NCBI RefSeq assembly: GCF_947487515.1
Contig: NZ_CANKWO010000002.1
Location: 620,001 to 684,000 of the forward strand
Length of the DNA stretch: 64,000 nt
Direction of reading: 5' to 3'
From: an uncultured Litoreibacter sp.
GTDB lineage: Bacteria; Pseudomonadota; Alphaproteobacteria; Rhodobacterales; Rhodobacteraceae
The notes beneath the pieces are model-generated. The model was not told the DNA's origin and did not search any database. It was given only the letters and a program-made list of their open reading frames with translations. Below are positions 51,376 through 61,795 of this stretch, piece by piece. How positions within the stretch are numbered: position 1 is the stretch's first letter; each line of letters starts with the position of its first letter. The translations under genes and the position numbers were made by a program.

Positions 51376-52197
51376 ATGTTCAAAACCGAAGAACGCAATA
51401 CGCACTTTCGTTCAGCCATTGGGCTGGCCGAGCTGATTTACGTCAGCACAGTTCGTCACGTCCGCAAATCGCACCGCAACGCCGTTATCGGCTTGGCGAT
51501 GAACATGATGACGACGATTATCATGGTGGCCGCGTTCTACTTGATGTTTTCGGTATTGGGCCTGCGAGGCAGCGCCATTCGCGGGGATTTCATCTTGTAC
51601 CTGCTGTCTGGCATCTTTTTGTTCCTCACGCATACCAAAGCTGTTGGTGCGATCATGGGGTCGGAAGGGCCGACCTCGGCGATGATGAAGCACGCCCCTA
51701 TGAACACAGCAATCGCGATTACATCTTCCGCGCTGTCGAGCTTGTATATTCAGACGCTGTCAGCTGTGCTGATCTTGTTTCTGGTCCATGTTGCTTGGCG
51801 CCCTGTCGAATTCTTTGACCCCATCGGAACAATAGGCATGTTCCTTCTGTCTTGGTTTTCTGGCGTGGCTGTCGGGATGGTCTTCTTGGCCATCAAGCCG
51901 TGGTTTCCCGGCTTTGCGTCGATCGCATCAACCGTCTACAGCCGCGCCAATATGGTCGCCTCAGGCAAAATGTTCGTAGCAAACAGCATGCCTTCCTCGA
52001 TGCTGGCCTTCTTTGACTGGAACCCGTTGTTTCATTGCATCGATCAGGCGCGCGGATATGCGTTCATCAACTATAACCCGCATTTTAGCTCGATCAGCTA
52101 TCCCCTAATCGTGTCGGTCACTTTGATCATGCTGGGGTTAATGGGCGAATTCAAAGCCCGTCGTCACGCATCCATCAGTTGGAGCGCTGGTCGCTAA
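51376..52197 (+). CDS. Polysaccharide ABC transporter permease (KpsM/ABC-2 type)
   Basis: Inner-membrane permease, about 273 residues, with six hydrophobic helices. Sequence traits (VRHVRKSHRNAVIGLAMNM, WNPLFHCIDQARGYAFINYNP) resemble KpsM/Wzm-type export permeases of capsule transporters in roseobacters. No ATPase (KpsT) gene is adjacent in the window. Start choice is uncertain: ATG 51376, ATG 51361, or TTG 51298. It is divergent from cysQ, and a perfect TATAAT occurs in the gap (51265-51270, plus strand) without a good -35. It converges with alkB, sharing 4 bases at the stops. Probably exports a surface glycan. Confidence 0.75.
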   Translation: MFKTEERNTHFRSAIGLAELIYVSTVRHVRKSHRNAVIGLAMNMMTTIIMVAAFYLMFSVLGLRGSAIRGDFILYLLSGIFLFLTHTKAVGAIMGSEGPTSAMMKHAPMNTAIAITSSALSSLYIQTLSAVLILFLVHVAWRPVEFFDPIGTIGMFLLSWFSGVAVGMVFLAIKPWFPGFASIASTVYSRANMVASGKMFVANSMPSSMLAFFDWNPLFHCIDQARGYAFINYNPHFSSISYPLIVSVTLIMLGLMGEFKARRHASISWSAGR

Positions 52198-52838
52198 ACC
52201 ACCACTCTTAGGGTCAGATTTATTCGCCCCCCTTTCGGAAGCAATACGGACGTTCCCGCCTTCACGCGATCAACCCCGTGATACGCCAATCGCGCATCAC
52301 CCCCCATGACGACGACATCGCCTGACCGAAGCCAAAGGCTTTCGGTTTTTCCGCCACGTGTGGTGTTCCCAATGCGAAACAATGCGTCGTCACCCAAAGA
52401 GATCGAAACCACCGGCCATGAAAAATCTGCCTCGTCGCGGTCTTGGTGCATCCCCATCCGGGCGTGATCGTCATAGTAATTTATCAAGCAGCTATCGGGA
52501 TCCCGATCCTGCGGGCCAACCGCGCGCCAGACCTCCATCACCACATCGGGAATTGCGGGCCACGCCATCCCGCGGGGATGCGCTTCTTGGTATCGGTAAC
52601 CGGACTGATCCGACACCCATCCCAGCCGACCGGCGGAGGTAATGCGAACAGACATTTCGCGCCCGTTGCTCGTGGTCGGCACAAAAAGCGGCGCGGCGGC
52701 GACAACACGGCGCAGATCATCAAGCAGCTCTTGCTGCTTTTCGACTCCCAGAAAACCTTCAAAAACATCAACGCCCCGAACCACTAAATCTGGTGCAATT
52801 CTTCCCGAATTGTCCCTGATTTTCTTATCCATACTCAT
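52194..52838 (-). CDS. alkB: Alkylated DNA repair dioxygenase AlkB
   Basis: Fe(II)/2-oxoglutarate dioxygenase that removes methyl groups from N1-methyladenine and N3-methylcytosine. Iron ligands H and D are in MGMHQDRDEADF, the second histidine in AYHGVD, and the 2-oxoglutarate arginine in RINLTLR. I chose the ATG at 52838 (MSMDKK, 214 residues) with GGTGG upstream; a start at 52895 would overlap the dnaK promoter region. Substrate-binding NYYDDHARMG is present. It is a stand-alone repair gene, convergent with the permease gene and divergent from dnaK. Confidence 0.93.
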   Translation of the reverse strand: MSMDKKIRDNSGRIAPDLVVRGVDVFEGFLGVEKQQELLDDLRRVVAAAPLFVPTTSNGREMSVRITSAGRLGWVSDQSGYRYQEAHPRGMAWPAIPDVVMEVWRAVGPQDRDPDSCLINYYDDHARMGMHQDRDEADFSWPVVSISLGDDALFRIGNTTRGGKTESLWLRSGDVVVMGGDARLAYHGVDRVKAGTSVLLPKGGRINLTLRVVV

Positions 52839-52885
52839 TTCCACCGTCTTTCTAACGATTTTGAGAGATTCCAACCCCCCAGCGC

Positions 52886-52914
52886 CTTGCAGCACCTAAA
52901 TGCCAGCCTTATAT
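52886..52914 (+). promoter_or_regulatory. RpoH-like heat-shock promoter of dnaK
   Basis: CTTGCA (52886-52891) and TTATAT (52909-52914, within CCTTATATA) with a 17-base spacer match the alphaproteobacterial sigma-32 pattern. The start would lie about 105 bases before the dnaK ATG. No CIRCE (TTAGCACTC-N9-GAGTGCTAA) is present. Confidence 0.55.
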
Positions 52915-53026
52915 ACGCTTCGAATTCCGATGGGGCTACGCCCTCGGTTCAAATTTGGGATCGGAGTACAGGGGCCAGCTTGGGCCTGTCCTCCTCAACA
53001 TCGCCGCGAAGAAAGGACCTACGCTC

Positions 53027-54943
53027 ATGGCAAAAGTCATCGGTATCGACCTTGGTACAACCAACTCTTGCATCGCCATCATGGATGGCTCTCAACCCCG
53101 CGTTATCGAAAACGCTGAGGGTGCGCGCACCACACCCTCTATTGTCGCCTTCACAGACGACGAGCGTCTGGTCGGTCAAGCCGCCAAACGGCAGGCAGTT
53201 ACAAACCCTGACAACACAATTTTTGGCGTAAAGCGCCTGATCGGGCGCCGTGCTGACGACAAGCACATCGCCAAGGACAAGAAGAACCTGCCCTTCGACG
53301 TGGTCGACGGCGGCAACGGTGACGCTTGGGTGGCCGCAAGGGGTGACAAATACAGCCCCGCGCAGATCTCTGCGTTCATTTTGCAAAAGATGAAAGAGAC
53401 CGCTGAAAGCTACCTGAACGAAGAAGTGACACAGGCGGTTATCACTGTTCCTGCGTATTTCAACGACGCCCAACGCCAAGCAACCAAAGACGCCGGCAAG
53501 ATCGCTGGCCTCGAAGTGCTGCGCATCATCAACGAGCCGACAGCAGCTGCGCTGGCTTACGGTCTCGACAAAAAAGAAACCCAGACTATCGCGGTTTATG
53601 ACCTTGGTGGTGGTACATTCGACGTAACCATTCTGGAAATCGACGACGGCCTGTTTGAAGTTAAATCCACCAACGGTGATACGTTCCTTGGCGGTGAAGA
53701 CTTCGACATGCGCATCGTGTCTTACTTGGCCGACGAGTTCAAAAAAGAGAACGGCGTTGACCTGACCAAAGACAAGATGGCGCTGCAGCGTTTGAAAGAA
53801 GCCGCAGAGAAAGCCAAGATCGAGCTGTCCTCGTCCCAACAAACAGAGATCAACCAACCGTTTATCTCGATGGACCCTAAAGGCGGCCAGCCACTGCACA
53901 TGGTCATGAAGCTGACGCGTGCGAAGCTGGAAAGCCTTGTTGCTGACCTAATCAAAGCGTCGATCAAACCTTGCCAAGCCGCGTTGAAAGATGCGGGCCT
54001 GTCCACTTCCGACGTTGACGAAGTCGTCTTGGTCGGCGGTATGACCCGTATGCCAAAGGTTATCGAAGAGGTTTCCAAATTCTTCGGCCGTGAAGCCAAC
54101 AAAGGCGTGAATCCTGATGAAGTGGTCGCCATGGGCGCCGCCATTCAGGCTGGCGTTTTGCAAGGTGACGTGAAGGACGTTGTTCTTCTTGACGTGACAC
54201 CGCTGTCCTTGGGTATTGAAACCCTTGGTGGTGTGTTCACACGCCTGATCGATCGCAACACAACGATCCCGACCAAGAAGTCGCAAATCTTCTCCACTGC
54301 GGAAGACAACCAAAACGCTGTGACGTTGCGGGTGTTCCAAGGGGAGCGCGAAATGGCTGCGGACAACAAGGTCCTTGGTCAGTTCAACCTTGAAGACATC
54401 CCACCAGCGCCGCGCGGACTGCCGCAGATCGAGGTGACCTTCGACATCGACGCCAACGGCATCGTTGAAGTTGGCGCCAAAGACAAAGGCACCGGCAAAG
54501 AGCAAAAGATCACGATCCAAGCCTCTGGCGGCCTGTCTGATGATGACATCGAGCAAATGGTCAAAGATGCGGAAGCTAATGCTGACGCAGATGCGGAGCG
54601 CCGCGAACTGGTTGAATCCACCAACCAAGCGGAAAGCCTGATCCACAGCACCAACAAGTCGCTGGAAGAACATGGCGACAAAGTTGACGCATCCACCGTT
54701 GAAGTCATCGAGTTGGCCCTAAAAGCCCTCGAAGAAACAATGGAAACTGAAGACGCTGGCAAGATCAAAGCCGGCATTCAGAATTTGACAGACGCGGCAA
54801 TGAAGTTGGGCGAAGCGATCTACAAGTCGCAGCAAGACGAAGCTGCTGCCGCTGAGCCAACCGAAGAGCCTGATGAAATGCGCGGCGTTGATGAAGATAT
54901 CGTGGACGCGGATTTCGAAGATCTGGACAACAAACGCGACTAA
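53027..54943 (+). CDS. dnaK: Hsp70 chaperone DnaK
   Basis: Cytoplasmic ATP-dependent chaperone, 638 residues, the normal bacterial length. The N-terminal ATPase domain has [10 protein letters not shown] (6-15), [10 protein letters not shown] and [16 protein letters not shown]; the substrate domain follows the linker [17 protein letters not shown], and the C-terminal lid ends in an acidic tail ending [18 protein letters not shown] chose the ATG at 53027 (AKVIGIDLG) with AAAGGA upstream rather than the in-frame start at 52955. dnaJ follows after a hairpin. With dnaJ and grpE (61 kb) it forms the DnaK machine. Confidence 0.98.
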   Translation: MAKVIGIDLGTTNSCIAIMDGSQPRVIENAEGARTTPSIVAFTDDERLVGQAAKRQAVTNPDNTIFGVKRLIGRRADDKHIAKDKKNLPFDVVDGGNGDAWVAARGDKYSPAQISAFILQKMKETAESYLNEEVTQAVITVPAYFNDAQRQATKDAGKIAGLEVLRIINEPTAAALAYGLDKKETQTIAVYDLGGGTFDVTILEIDDGLFEVKSTNGDTFLGGEDFDMRIVSYLADEFKKENGVDLTKDKMALQRLKEAAEKAKIELSSSQQTEINQPFISMDPKGGQPLHMVMKLTRAKLESLVADLIKASIKPCQAALKDAGLSTSDVDEVVLVGGMTRMPKVIEEVSKFFGREANKGVNPDEVVAMGAAIQAGVLQGDVKDVVLLDVTPLSLGIETLGGVFTRLIDRNTTIPTKKSQIFSTAEDNQNAVTLRVFQGEREMAADNKVLGQFNLEDIPPAPRGLPQIEVTFDIDANGIVEVGAKDKGTGKEQKITIQASGGLSDDDIEQMVKDAEANADADAERRELVESTNQAESLIHSTNKSLEEHGDKVDASTVEVIELALKALEETMETEDAGKIKAGIQNLTDAAMKLGEAIYKSQQDEAAAAEPTEEPDEMRGVDEDIVDADFEDLDNKRD

Positions 54944-54966
54944 TGTCGCCCAAGTCCTGAAATCAA

Positions 54967-54995
54967 AGACCGGTCCGAAACTTACGGGCCGGTCT
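54967..54995 (+). terminator. Hairpin between dnaK and dnaJ
   Basis: 11-base stem with one wobble pair (AGACCGGTCCG/CGGGCCGGTCT) and a 7-base loop. There is no T-tract, and dnaJ starts 38 bases later. It probably limits read-through so that dnaK exceeds dnaJ. Confidence 0.6.
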
Positions 54996-55032
54996 GCATG
55001 TTTCAGGGATCGAGTTTTGAAAAGGTTGATCC

Positions 55033-56178
55033 ATGGCAAAACGTGATTACTACGAAGTTCTCGGAGCAGAGCGCGGTGCATCTGCCGACGAGCTGAAAAA
55101 AGCCTATCGCAAAAAGGCCAAGGAGCTGCACCCCGATCGCAACTCCGACAATCCCAATGCGGAATCCCAGTTCAAAGAAGCCAATGAAGCTTACGAAGTC
55201 CTAAAGGATGCCGACAAGAAGGCAGCCTATGACCGCTATGGTCACGCCGCCTTTGAAGGTGGAATGGGGGGTCGCGGCCAACATCCAGGCGGCGGCAATG
55301 GCGATTTCTCGTCTGCTTTCTCGGATGTATTCGAAGATTTGTTTGGTGACTTCATGGGCGGTGGCGGACAGCGCGGCGGGCGGCAACGCGCGACACGTGG
55401 CTCCGATCTGCGCTACAATCTGCGCATCTCGCTGGAGAACGCTTTTGCCGGCATGCAAAAGGCAATCACAGTGCCGACCTCCACATCCTGCGAAGGATGT
55501 GATGGCACTGGTGCGGAAGGTGGCGCGGAACCACAAACCTGCCCGACGTGCTCCGGCATGGGTAAAGTTCGTGCGCAACAAGGCTTCTTCACCGTAGAGC
55601 GGACCTGCCCGACATGTTCCGGCATCGGTCAGATTATCAAGAACCCTTGCCGCACCTGCAACGGCTCCGGACGCGAGGAAAAAGAGCGCTCCCTAAGCGT
55701 TAACATCCCCGCAGGCGTTGAAACTGGCACGCGCATTCGCCTCGCAGGCGAAGGGGAAGCCGGACTACGCGGTGGCCCGTCAGGGGATTTGTACATCTTC
55801 ATTGAAGTCGCAGAGCACGATCTGTTCCAACGAGACGGCGTCGATCTGTACTGTCAGGTTCCAGTAGCCATGACGACCGCCGCCATTGGCGGAGATGTGG
55901 AAGTCCCGACCATCGACGGTGGGCGGTCGCGCGTCAAAGTGCCTGCCGGAAGTCAGTCTGGCCGTCAAATGCGCCTGCGCGCCAAGGGCATGCCAGCACT
56001 ACGTGGTGCGGGAACCGGTGACATGTTCATCGAGCTCGCGGTCGAGACCCCAGTGAATCTAACCAGCAAGCAGAAAGAACTGCTGCGAGAGTTTGAAAAG
56101 CTAAGCGAGGAAAACAACCCCTTGCTCAACAGCTTTTTCTCAAAGGTTAAATCCTTCTGGGCCGACATGAAAAACTAA
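55033..56178 (+). CDS. dnaJ: Hsp40 co-chaperone DnaJ
   Basis: Stimulates DnaK ATPase and delivers substrates. The 381 residues contain the J-domain (1-70) with HPD at 33-35, a Gly/Phe-rich region (about 75-120), the zinc domain with four CxxCxGxG motifs ([32 protein letters not shown]) and the C-terminal substrate domain. All are in the standard order, so this is a type I DnaJ. It follows dnaK by 89 bases and ends at a strong hairpin terminator shared with the convergent maeB gene. Confidence 0.98.
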   Translation: MAKRDYYEVLGAERGASADELKKAYRKKAKELHPDRNSDNPNAESQFKEANEAYEVLKDADKKAAYDRYGHAAFEGGMGGRGQHPGGGNGDFSSAFSDVFEDLFGDFMGGGGQRGGRQRATRGSDLRYNLRISLENAFAGMQKAITVPTSTSCEGCDGTGAEGGAEPQTCPTCSGMGKVRAQQGFFTVERTCPTCSGIGQIIKNPCRTCNGSGREEKERSLSVNIPAGVETGTRIRLAGEGEAGLRGGPSGDLYIFIEVAEHDLFQRDGVDLYCQVPVAMTTAAIGGDVEVPTIDGGRSRVKVPAGSQSGRQMRLRAKGMPALRGAGTGDMFIELAVETPVNLTSKQKELLREFEKLSEENNPLLNSFFSKVKSFWADMKN

Positions 56179-56180
56179 AC

Positions 56181-56210
56181 AGAGGCGCCCTACTCGGGCG
56201 CTTCTTTGTT
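56181..56210. terminator. Intrinsic terminator between dnaJ and maeB
   Basis: 10-base stem AGAGGCGCCC/GGGCGCTTCT with one wobble pair and a 5-base loop, followed by TTGTTATTA. On the minus strand the stem is preceded by an A/T-rich region, so it may serve both convergent genes. Confidence 0.8.
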
Positions 56211-56211
56211 A

Positions 56212-58470
56212 TTACTCTACCTTGCACGCGGCCATAACGGCCATGTTCAGGATGTCGTTGGTGGAGGACGTGGTTGAGCAAATTTGCACTGGATGATCCA
56301 CGCCGCTCAGAATTGGGCCAATGACCGTGGCTCCGCCCATCTCTTGCATCAGTTTAACCGAAATCGACGCAGAGTGACGCGCAGGTACAACCAACACATT
56401 CGCAGGTCCGGTCAAACGGCAGAACGGGTAGTTTTCCATGACATCCATATTCATCGCGACGTCTACGGTCATTTCGCCATCATATTCGAAATCCACGCCG
56501 CGCTGATCCAGTACCTTTGGCGCAATGTGCATTTTCTCTGCCCGTTCACTCACTGGGTATCCAAAGGTCGAGAAGCTGACAAAGGCGACACGCGGCTCCA
56601 GCCCCAATGATCTCGCGGCGGCAGCCCCACGTTCCGCGATATCCGCAAGGTTATGCTCATCAGGCCATTCATGAACCAGCGTATCTGCAATCAAAACAAT
56701 GCGGCCGTTCCGAAGCAACGCCGTGACGCCGACGGCGCCGTCTTCAACAGACACATCCAACGCGTGATTCAAAAGCTCCAAAACATGCGCGGACTTTCGG
56801 GTTGCCCCAGTGATCAACCCATCCCCGTGGCCATGCGCCAACATCAACGAAGAGAAAACGTGACGATCCCGAGCTGCCAACCGGTGCACATCTTGTAGAT
56901 CATACCCTTTGCGCTGAAGCCGCCCATACAGGAATGATTTGTAGCTTTCCAAGTGTTCAGAGTTTCGCGCGTTCACGATTGTAAGCTCGCGGTAGGCGTC
57001 CTCTAACCCAGCCGCAGTCAGCTTTTCTTTAACGTCTTCCTCTCGGCCAACGACAAGCGACTGACCCAAGCCGGACCGCTGGTAAGCAACGGCAGCCCGA
57101 AGCACACGAATATCATCACCCTCCGCGAAAATCATGCGCGCGTTCTTCGACTTCGCCCGATTGTGCAAGCCTTCCAGCATCGACGCCGTCGGGTCCATAC
57201 GGGACCGCAGGTCCACAATATAGCTATCCATATCGACAATCGGCTTACGGGATACACCTGTTTCCATTCCCGCCAAGGCAACCGCCGGCGGAATGGTGTG
57301 GATCAAACGCGGATCAAACGGCGTCGGGATGATATAATCGCGACCAAAGGTCAATTTTTGGCCATAGGCAACCGCGACCTCATCTGGCACATCTTCACGC
57401 GCCAGCTTTGCCAATGCTTCGGCGCATGCAATTTTCATTGCGTCATTGATGGTACGCGCACGAACATCCAGCGCACCGCGGAACAGATACGGGAAGCAAA
57501 GGACGTTGTTCACTTGGTTCGGATAGTCCGACCGCCCTGTCGCCACGATCGCATCCGGTCTAACCTCATGGGCGTCTTCGGGGGTGATCTCCGGATCTGG
57601 GTTCGCCATGGCAAAGATGACCGGATTGTCGGCCATCGATTTCACCATGTCCTGCGTCACTGCGCCCTTAGCCGACACACCAAGAAAAACGTCCGCTCCG
57701 GTCATCGCTTCTTCCAAAGTGCGCTCTGAGGTTTTGGCCGCATGCGCAGATTTCCACTGGTTCATTCCTTCGGTGCGGCCCTGATAGATCACGCCTTTGG
57801 TGTCGCAGACGATGCAGTTGTCATGCTGCGCGCCCATCGCTTTGATCAGCTCAATGCAGGCGATACCGGCGGCTCCGGCTCCGTTCAGAACAATCTTACA
57901 GTTCTCGATCTTCTTGCCAGTCAGGTGAAGCGCATTCAAAAGACCTGCGGCGCAGATGACGGCTGTTCCGTGCTGGTCGTCGTGAAAAACGGGGATGTCC
58001 ATTTCTTCCCGAAGCCGCTGTTCGATGATGAAGCACTCTGGGGCCTTGATGTCTTCAAGGTTGATCCCGCCGAAACTTGGTCCCATCAGGCGAACCGCAT
58101 TGATGAATTCTTCCGGATCTTCGGTATCCAGTTCCAAATCGATCGAGTTCACATCAGCGAACCGCTTGAACAGAACCGACTTGCCTTCCATCACCGGCTT
58201 TGAGGCCAATGCGCCAAGGTTTCCCAGCCCTAGAATGGCCGTCCCGTTCGAAATCACCGCAACCATGTTGCCTTTGGTTGTGTAATCATAGGCGGTTTCT
58301 GGGTTCTCCGCGATCGCCTCAACAGGAACCGCAACGCCTGGTGAATAGGCCAAGCTTAGATCACGCTGCGTCGCCATTGGTGTGGACGCGTTGATTTCCA
58401 GCTTTCCCGGGGTCGGCTCCAAATGGTAGGACAGCGCCTCTTCATCGGTAACACGGCTTTTCTTAGACAT
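56212..58470 (-). CDS. maeB: NADP-dependent malic enzyme with C-terminal phosphotransacetylase-like domain
   Basis: Converts malate to pyruvate and CO2 with NADP, giving pyruvate and NADPH for gluconeogenic or C4-acid growth. Of 752 residues, about 1-420 form the malic domain (SLAYSPGVAVPV, VFHDDQHGTA, NGAGAAGIACIELI) and about 430-750 the phosphotransacetylase-like domain (KSAHVLELLNHA, DVAMNMDVMENYPF), which is usually regulatory. This two-domain form is the normal MaeB type. Converges with dnaJ at the terminator and is divergent from mutS, 131 bases apart. Confidence 0.96.
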   Translation of the reverse strand: MSKKSRVTDEEALSYHLEPTPGKLEINASTPMATQRDLSLAYSPGVAVPVEAIAENPETAYDYTTKGNMVAVISNGTAILGLGNLGALASKPVMEGKSVLFKRFADVNSIDLELDTEDPEEFINAVRLMGPSFGGINLEDIKAPECFIIEQRLREEMDIPVFHDDQHGTAVICAAGLLNALHLTGKKIENCKIVLNGAGAAGIACIELIKAMGAQHDNCIVCDTKGVIYQGRTEGMNQWKSAHAAKTSERTLEEAMTGADVFLGVSAKGAVTQDMVKSMADNPVIFAMANPDPEITPEDAHEVRPDAIVATGRSDYPNQVNNVLCFPYLFRGALDVRARTINDAMKIACAEALAKLAREDVPDEVAVAYGQKLTFGRDYIIPTPFDPRLIHTIPPAVALAGMETGVSRKPIVDMDSYIVDLRSRMDPTASMLEGLHNRAKSKNARMIFAEGDDIRVLRAAVAYQRSGLGQSLVVGREEDVKEKLTAAGLEDAYRELTIVNARNSEHLESYKSFLYGRLQRKGYDLQDVHRLAARDRHVFSSLMLAHGHGDGLITGATRKSAHVLELLNHALDVSVEDGAVGVTALLRNGRIVLIADTLVHEWPDEHNLADIAERGAAAARSLGLEPRVAFVSFSTFGYPVSERAEKMHIAPKVLDQRGVDFEYDGEMTVDVAMNMDVMENYPFCRLTGPANVLVVPARHSASISVKLMQEMGGATVIGPILSGVDHPVQICSTTSSTNDILNMAVMAACKVE

Positions 58471-58601
58471 CTGTATTCTCTCCCTAGACCGATGACCTTG
58501 ATAGACACGTTATCCCAGCACGACAACATCCATTGGAATTCGGGCTTTCGCCGCTCTGCTAGGGGCAGTAGAATTCGGGCAACACACCGGGGGGTGAAGC
58601 C

Positions 58602-61250
58602 TTGAACGTTGCAAATGCATCCGTAACGCCAATGATGGCGCAATATCTTGAAATTAAAGCTCAGTATCCGGATGCTTTGTTGTTTTACCGGATGGGCGAT
58701 TTCTACGAGTTGTTCTTCGATGACGCTGTCGCGGCGTCGGAAGCGCTTGATATATCCCTCACCAAACGCGGCAAGCATTTGGGCAATGACATCCCGATGT
58801 GCGGCGTGCCTTTTCATGCCGCTGAGAACTATTTGCTGACCCTAATTCGCAAAGGTTTTCGCGTGGCTGTCGGAGAACAGCTGGAAACCCCTGCTGAGGC
58901 CAAGAAGCGCGGATCAAAATCTGTGGTGAAACGCGATGTTGTGCGGCTGGTCACCCCAGGCACCCTTACAGAAGACAGCCTGCTGGAGCCACGTCGTCAC
59001 AATTTTCTTGCGGCATATTCTGAAATTCGCGGTGATGGGGCCATGGCGTGGGTTGATATTTCGACGGGCGACATGCGCGTGGGTCCTTGCTCTCGAATGC
59101 GGTTATCTCCGGAACTGGCGCGTCTTGCTCCCAGCGAGGTTTTGGTATCAGACACAGATTTTGAGGATCTTTCAGCCATCGTGGATGAAACAGGGTCTGC
59201 GATCACGCCTCTAAGCAAGGGTAGCTTTGACAGCACATCTGCCGAAAAGCGCCTTATTAGTCTCTATTCTGTCGGTTCTTTGGATGCTTTTGGAAGCTTT
59301 ACGCGGGCAGAAGTTGCCGCCCTTGGCGCGTTGGTTGACTATCTCGACATCACCCAGAAAGGCAAACTTCCACTGCTGCGCCCGCCTGTTCGAGAAGCAG
59401 CCAACCGCCTGATGCAAATTGACGGGGCCACTCGGCGGAACTTGGAGTTGTCCCAAACACTAAGCGGGTCCCGAAAGGGGTCGCTGCTCGAAACGATTGA
59501 CCGAACCTTGACCGCAGGCGGCGCTAGGCTTTTAGACCGAAGGCTATCCAGCCCCTCAACCGACCTTCAAGAGCTCCGAGCAAGGCTTGACTCAATCGAC
59601 ATGTTTTCAAGCGCACCGCAATTGCGCAGTGAGTTACGCGATGCCCTAAGGCACGTACCTGATATGGATCGCGCCCTGTCCCGCATTGCGATGAATAGGG
59701 GTGGGCCTCGTGATCTGGTAGCCCTGCGTGCAGGGTTAGAACAGTGTCTAACCTTGCGTAATTTGCTCAGTTCTGCAGATCTATCCACTGCCGTCCAAAA
59801 CGCGGCAAACGATCTGGTTGGTCACGATCACATTGTGCAGATGTTACAAAGCACTTTGATTGCAGAGCCGCCACTATTGGCCCGTGACGGCGGGTTCATC
59901 GCAACCGGCTATCATTCCGAACTGGATGAAGTGCGCGAGCTTCGCGACAAAGGCCGACAGGTAATTGCCCAACACCAAACAGAATACGCGGCAGAGACAG
60001 GAATTACTGCCCTGAAGATCAAGCACAACAATGTACTGGGGTATTTTATTGAAACTACCGCAGCTCATGCCGATAAGATGCTGTCGCCCCCTCTGAGTGA
60101 TCGATTCATTCACCGCCAGACCACGGCCAATGCAATTCGCTTCACGACGCTAGAGCTATCAGAGCTTGAAACCAAAATCCTGAACGCAGGTGGGCGCGCA
60201 ACCTCTTTAGAGCTTCAAATTTTTGCGGATATCTGTGCTGAAGTCATTAACGAGAGCGCTCGACTATTTGCAGCGGCAGCAGCGCTGGCCCAACTTGATG
60301 TGTATTCTGCCCTTTCGGACTTGGCCGCCTCAGAAGACTGGACGCGACCAAACATTGACGAAAGCAGGGCATTTTCGGTGACCGGCGGGCGCCACCCTGT
60401 GGTTGAGAAAGCGCTGAAAGATCAAGGCACATCCCCCTTTGTCGCAAACGACTGTGATTTGTCGGCTCAGCAAGACGCATCAAGCATTTGGTTACTCACC
60501 GGTCCGAACATGGCGGGTAAGTCGACCTTTCTTCGGCAGAACGCGATTATCGCGCTTTTGGCCCAAATAGGGTCTTATGTTCCTGCGCAGACCGCGCATA
60601 TTGGATTGGTTTCCCAGCTTTTCAGTCGCGTCGGCGCATCGGATGACTTGGCTCGTGGACGATCGACATTCATGGTCGAAATGGTCGAAACCGCCGCTAT
60701 CTTGAACCAAGCGGATGATCGCGCTTTGGTAATTCTGGACGAGATTGGCCGCGGCACTGCGACTTATGACGGGCTGTCGATTGCTTGGGCCACCCTTGAG
60801 CACCTGCACGCCGCAAATACTTGTCGCGCGCTGTTTGCCACGCATTATCACGAACTCACGGCTTTGGCAGGCAAGCTGTCCGGCGTTGAAAACGCAACCG
60901 TGACTGTTAAGGAATGGGACGGCGACGTCATCTTTTTGCACGAAGTAAAGCGTGGCGCAGCAGATCGATCTTACGGCGTGCAGGTCGCCAAGCTTGCCGG
61001 CCTTCCGCCTTCGGTGATTGAGCGCGCAAAAATCGTGCTCGAGCAGTTGGAACAAGGGGAACGCGAAGGCGGGGTGAAACCAAAGGCGCTGATCGATGAT
61101 CTGCCGTTGTTCGCATCAACCCCTGCACCCGCCCCTATCGTCAAAACGTCTTTGGCCGATGAGAAGCTAAAAGAAATCTCGCCCGACGAATTAACGCCGC
61201 GCGAGGCTTTGCAATTATTATATGAGCTTAAGGAACTAAGCCGGAGTTGA
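58602..61250 (+). CDS. mutS: DNA mismatch repair protein MutS
   Basis: Recognises mismatches and starts mismatch repair. The 882 residues show the mismatch-binding FYE in [10 protein letters not shown] near residue 36, the clamp and lever regions, Walker [11 protein letters not shown] near 635, Walker [18 protein letters not shown], and the helix-turn-helix plus C-terminal tail. I chose the TTG at 58602, which has GGGGTG about 7 bases upstream; an ATG at 58632 lacks a ribosome site but is possible. It overlaps the convergent grpE gene by 15 bases. Confidence 0.97.
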   Translation: MNVANASVTPMMAQYLEIKAQYPDALLFYRMGDFYELFFDDAVAASEALDISLTKRGKHLGNDIPMCGVPFHAAENYLLTLIRKGFRVAVGEQLETPAEAKKRGSKSVVKRDVVRLVTPGTLTEDSLLEPRRHNFLAAYSEIRGDGAMAWVDISTGDMRVGPCSRMRLSPELARLAPSEVLVSDTDFEDLSAIVDETGSAITPLSKGSFDSTSAEKRLISLYSVGSLDAFGSFTRAEVAALGALVDYLDITQKGKLPLLRPPVREAANRLMQIDGATRRNLELSQTLSGSRKGSLLETIDRTLTAGGARLLDRRLSSPSTDLQELRARLDSIDMFSSAPQLRSELRDALRHVPDMDRALSRIAMNRGGPRDLVALRAGLEQCLTLRNLLSSADLSTAVQNAANDLVGHDHIVQMLQSTLIAEPPLLARDGGFIATGYHSELDEVRELRDKGRQVIAQHQTEYAAETGITALKIKHNNVLGYFIETTAAHADKMLSPPLSDRFIHRQTTANAIRFTTLELSELETKILNAGGRATSLELQIFADICAEVINESARLFAAAAALAQLDVYSALSDLAASEDWTRPNIDESRAFSVTGGRHPVVEKALKDQGTSPFVANDCDLSAQQDASSIWLLTGPNMAGKSTFLRQNAIIALLAQIGSYVPAQTAHIGLVSQLFSRVGASDDLARGRSTFMVEMVETAAILNQADDRALVILDEIGRGTATYDGLSIAWATLEHLHAANTCRALFATHYHELTALAGKLSGVENATVTVKEWDGDVIFLHEVKRGAADRSYGVQVAKLAGLPPSVIERAKIVLEQLEQGEREGGVKPKALIDDLPLFASTPAPAPIVKTSLADEKLKEISPDELTPREALQLLYELKELSRS

Positions 61251-61787
61251 CGAAACACCAACCTGCGCAGGACGCAGCAAGCGGTCGTGCAGCAAGAACC
61301 CTTCGGCCATCACCTGAATGATGTCGCCCGCCTTTGTGTCAGGCAGCGGTGCTTCGAACATTGCTTGGTGGAGCTGAGGATCAAAGCGTTCGCCAACCTC
61401 AGGCATCACAGGTTCAATCTTGTGCTTGCCAAAAACGTGGATCAATTCACGCAATGTCAGCTCTACCCCTTCAAACACAGCCTTCGCAGCTTCGCGTTGC
61501 GCATCATCTGCTGCGTCCAAAGCGCGGCGCAGGTTGTCATAGACTGGCAACATATCTTTCGCCAGCTTTGTGCCACCGTAGTTTTCGGCTTCGCGACGAT
61601 CACGTTCACCGCGTTTACGCATATTTTCAACGTCCGCCAATGTACGCAGAAGGCGGTCCTTCAGCATGTCGCGCTCTTCAATAAGCGCCTGCAGTTCGTC
61701 GTTCTCTTCCATGATGTCCACGGTCTCTTCGGCCATGGCCTCCAAGTGATCCGTTTGAAAATCATCTTCGTTGTTCACGTCAGACAT
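61236..61787 (-). CDS. grpE: Nucleotide exchange factor GrpE
   Basis: Exchanges ADP for ATP on DnaK. The 183 residues have a long N-terminal coiled coil (about 20-90) with [13 protein letters not shown], and the C-terminal beta domain with [21 protein letters not shown] and [16 protein letters not shown]. Length and motif order fit the family. It follows hrcA by 8 bases in one operon and overlaps mutS at the 3' end. Separation from dnaK-dnaJ by about 6 kb is usual in this group. Confidence 0.96.
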   Translation of the reverse strand: MSDVNNEDDFQTDHLEAMAEETVDIMEENDELQALIEERDMLKDRLLRTLADVENMRKRGERDRREAENYGGTKLAKDMLPVYDNLRRALDAADDAQREAAKAVFEGVELTLRELIHVFGKHKIEPVMPEVGERFDPQLHQAMFEAPLPDTKAGDIIQVMAEGFLLHDRLLRPAQVGVSSTPA

Positions 61788-61795
61788 TTGTACCT

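Noticed and set aside
52949-53899. A 316-codon open frame on the minus strand across dnaK
   Set aside because: It mirrors the highly conserved dnaK ATPase domain with biased codons; no ribosome site or domain.
57163-57729. A 188-codon plus-strand frame inside maeB
   Set aside because: Antisense to the malic enzyme domain, without domain or start signal.
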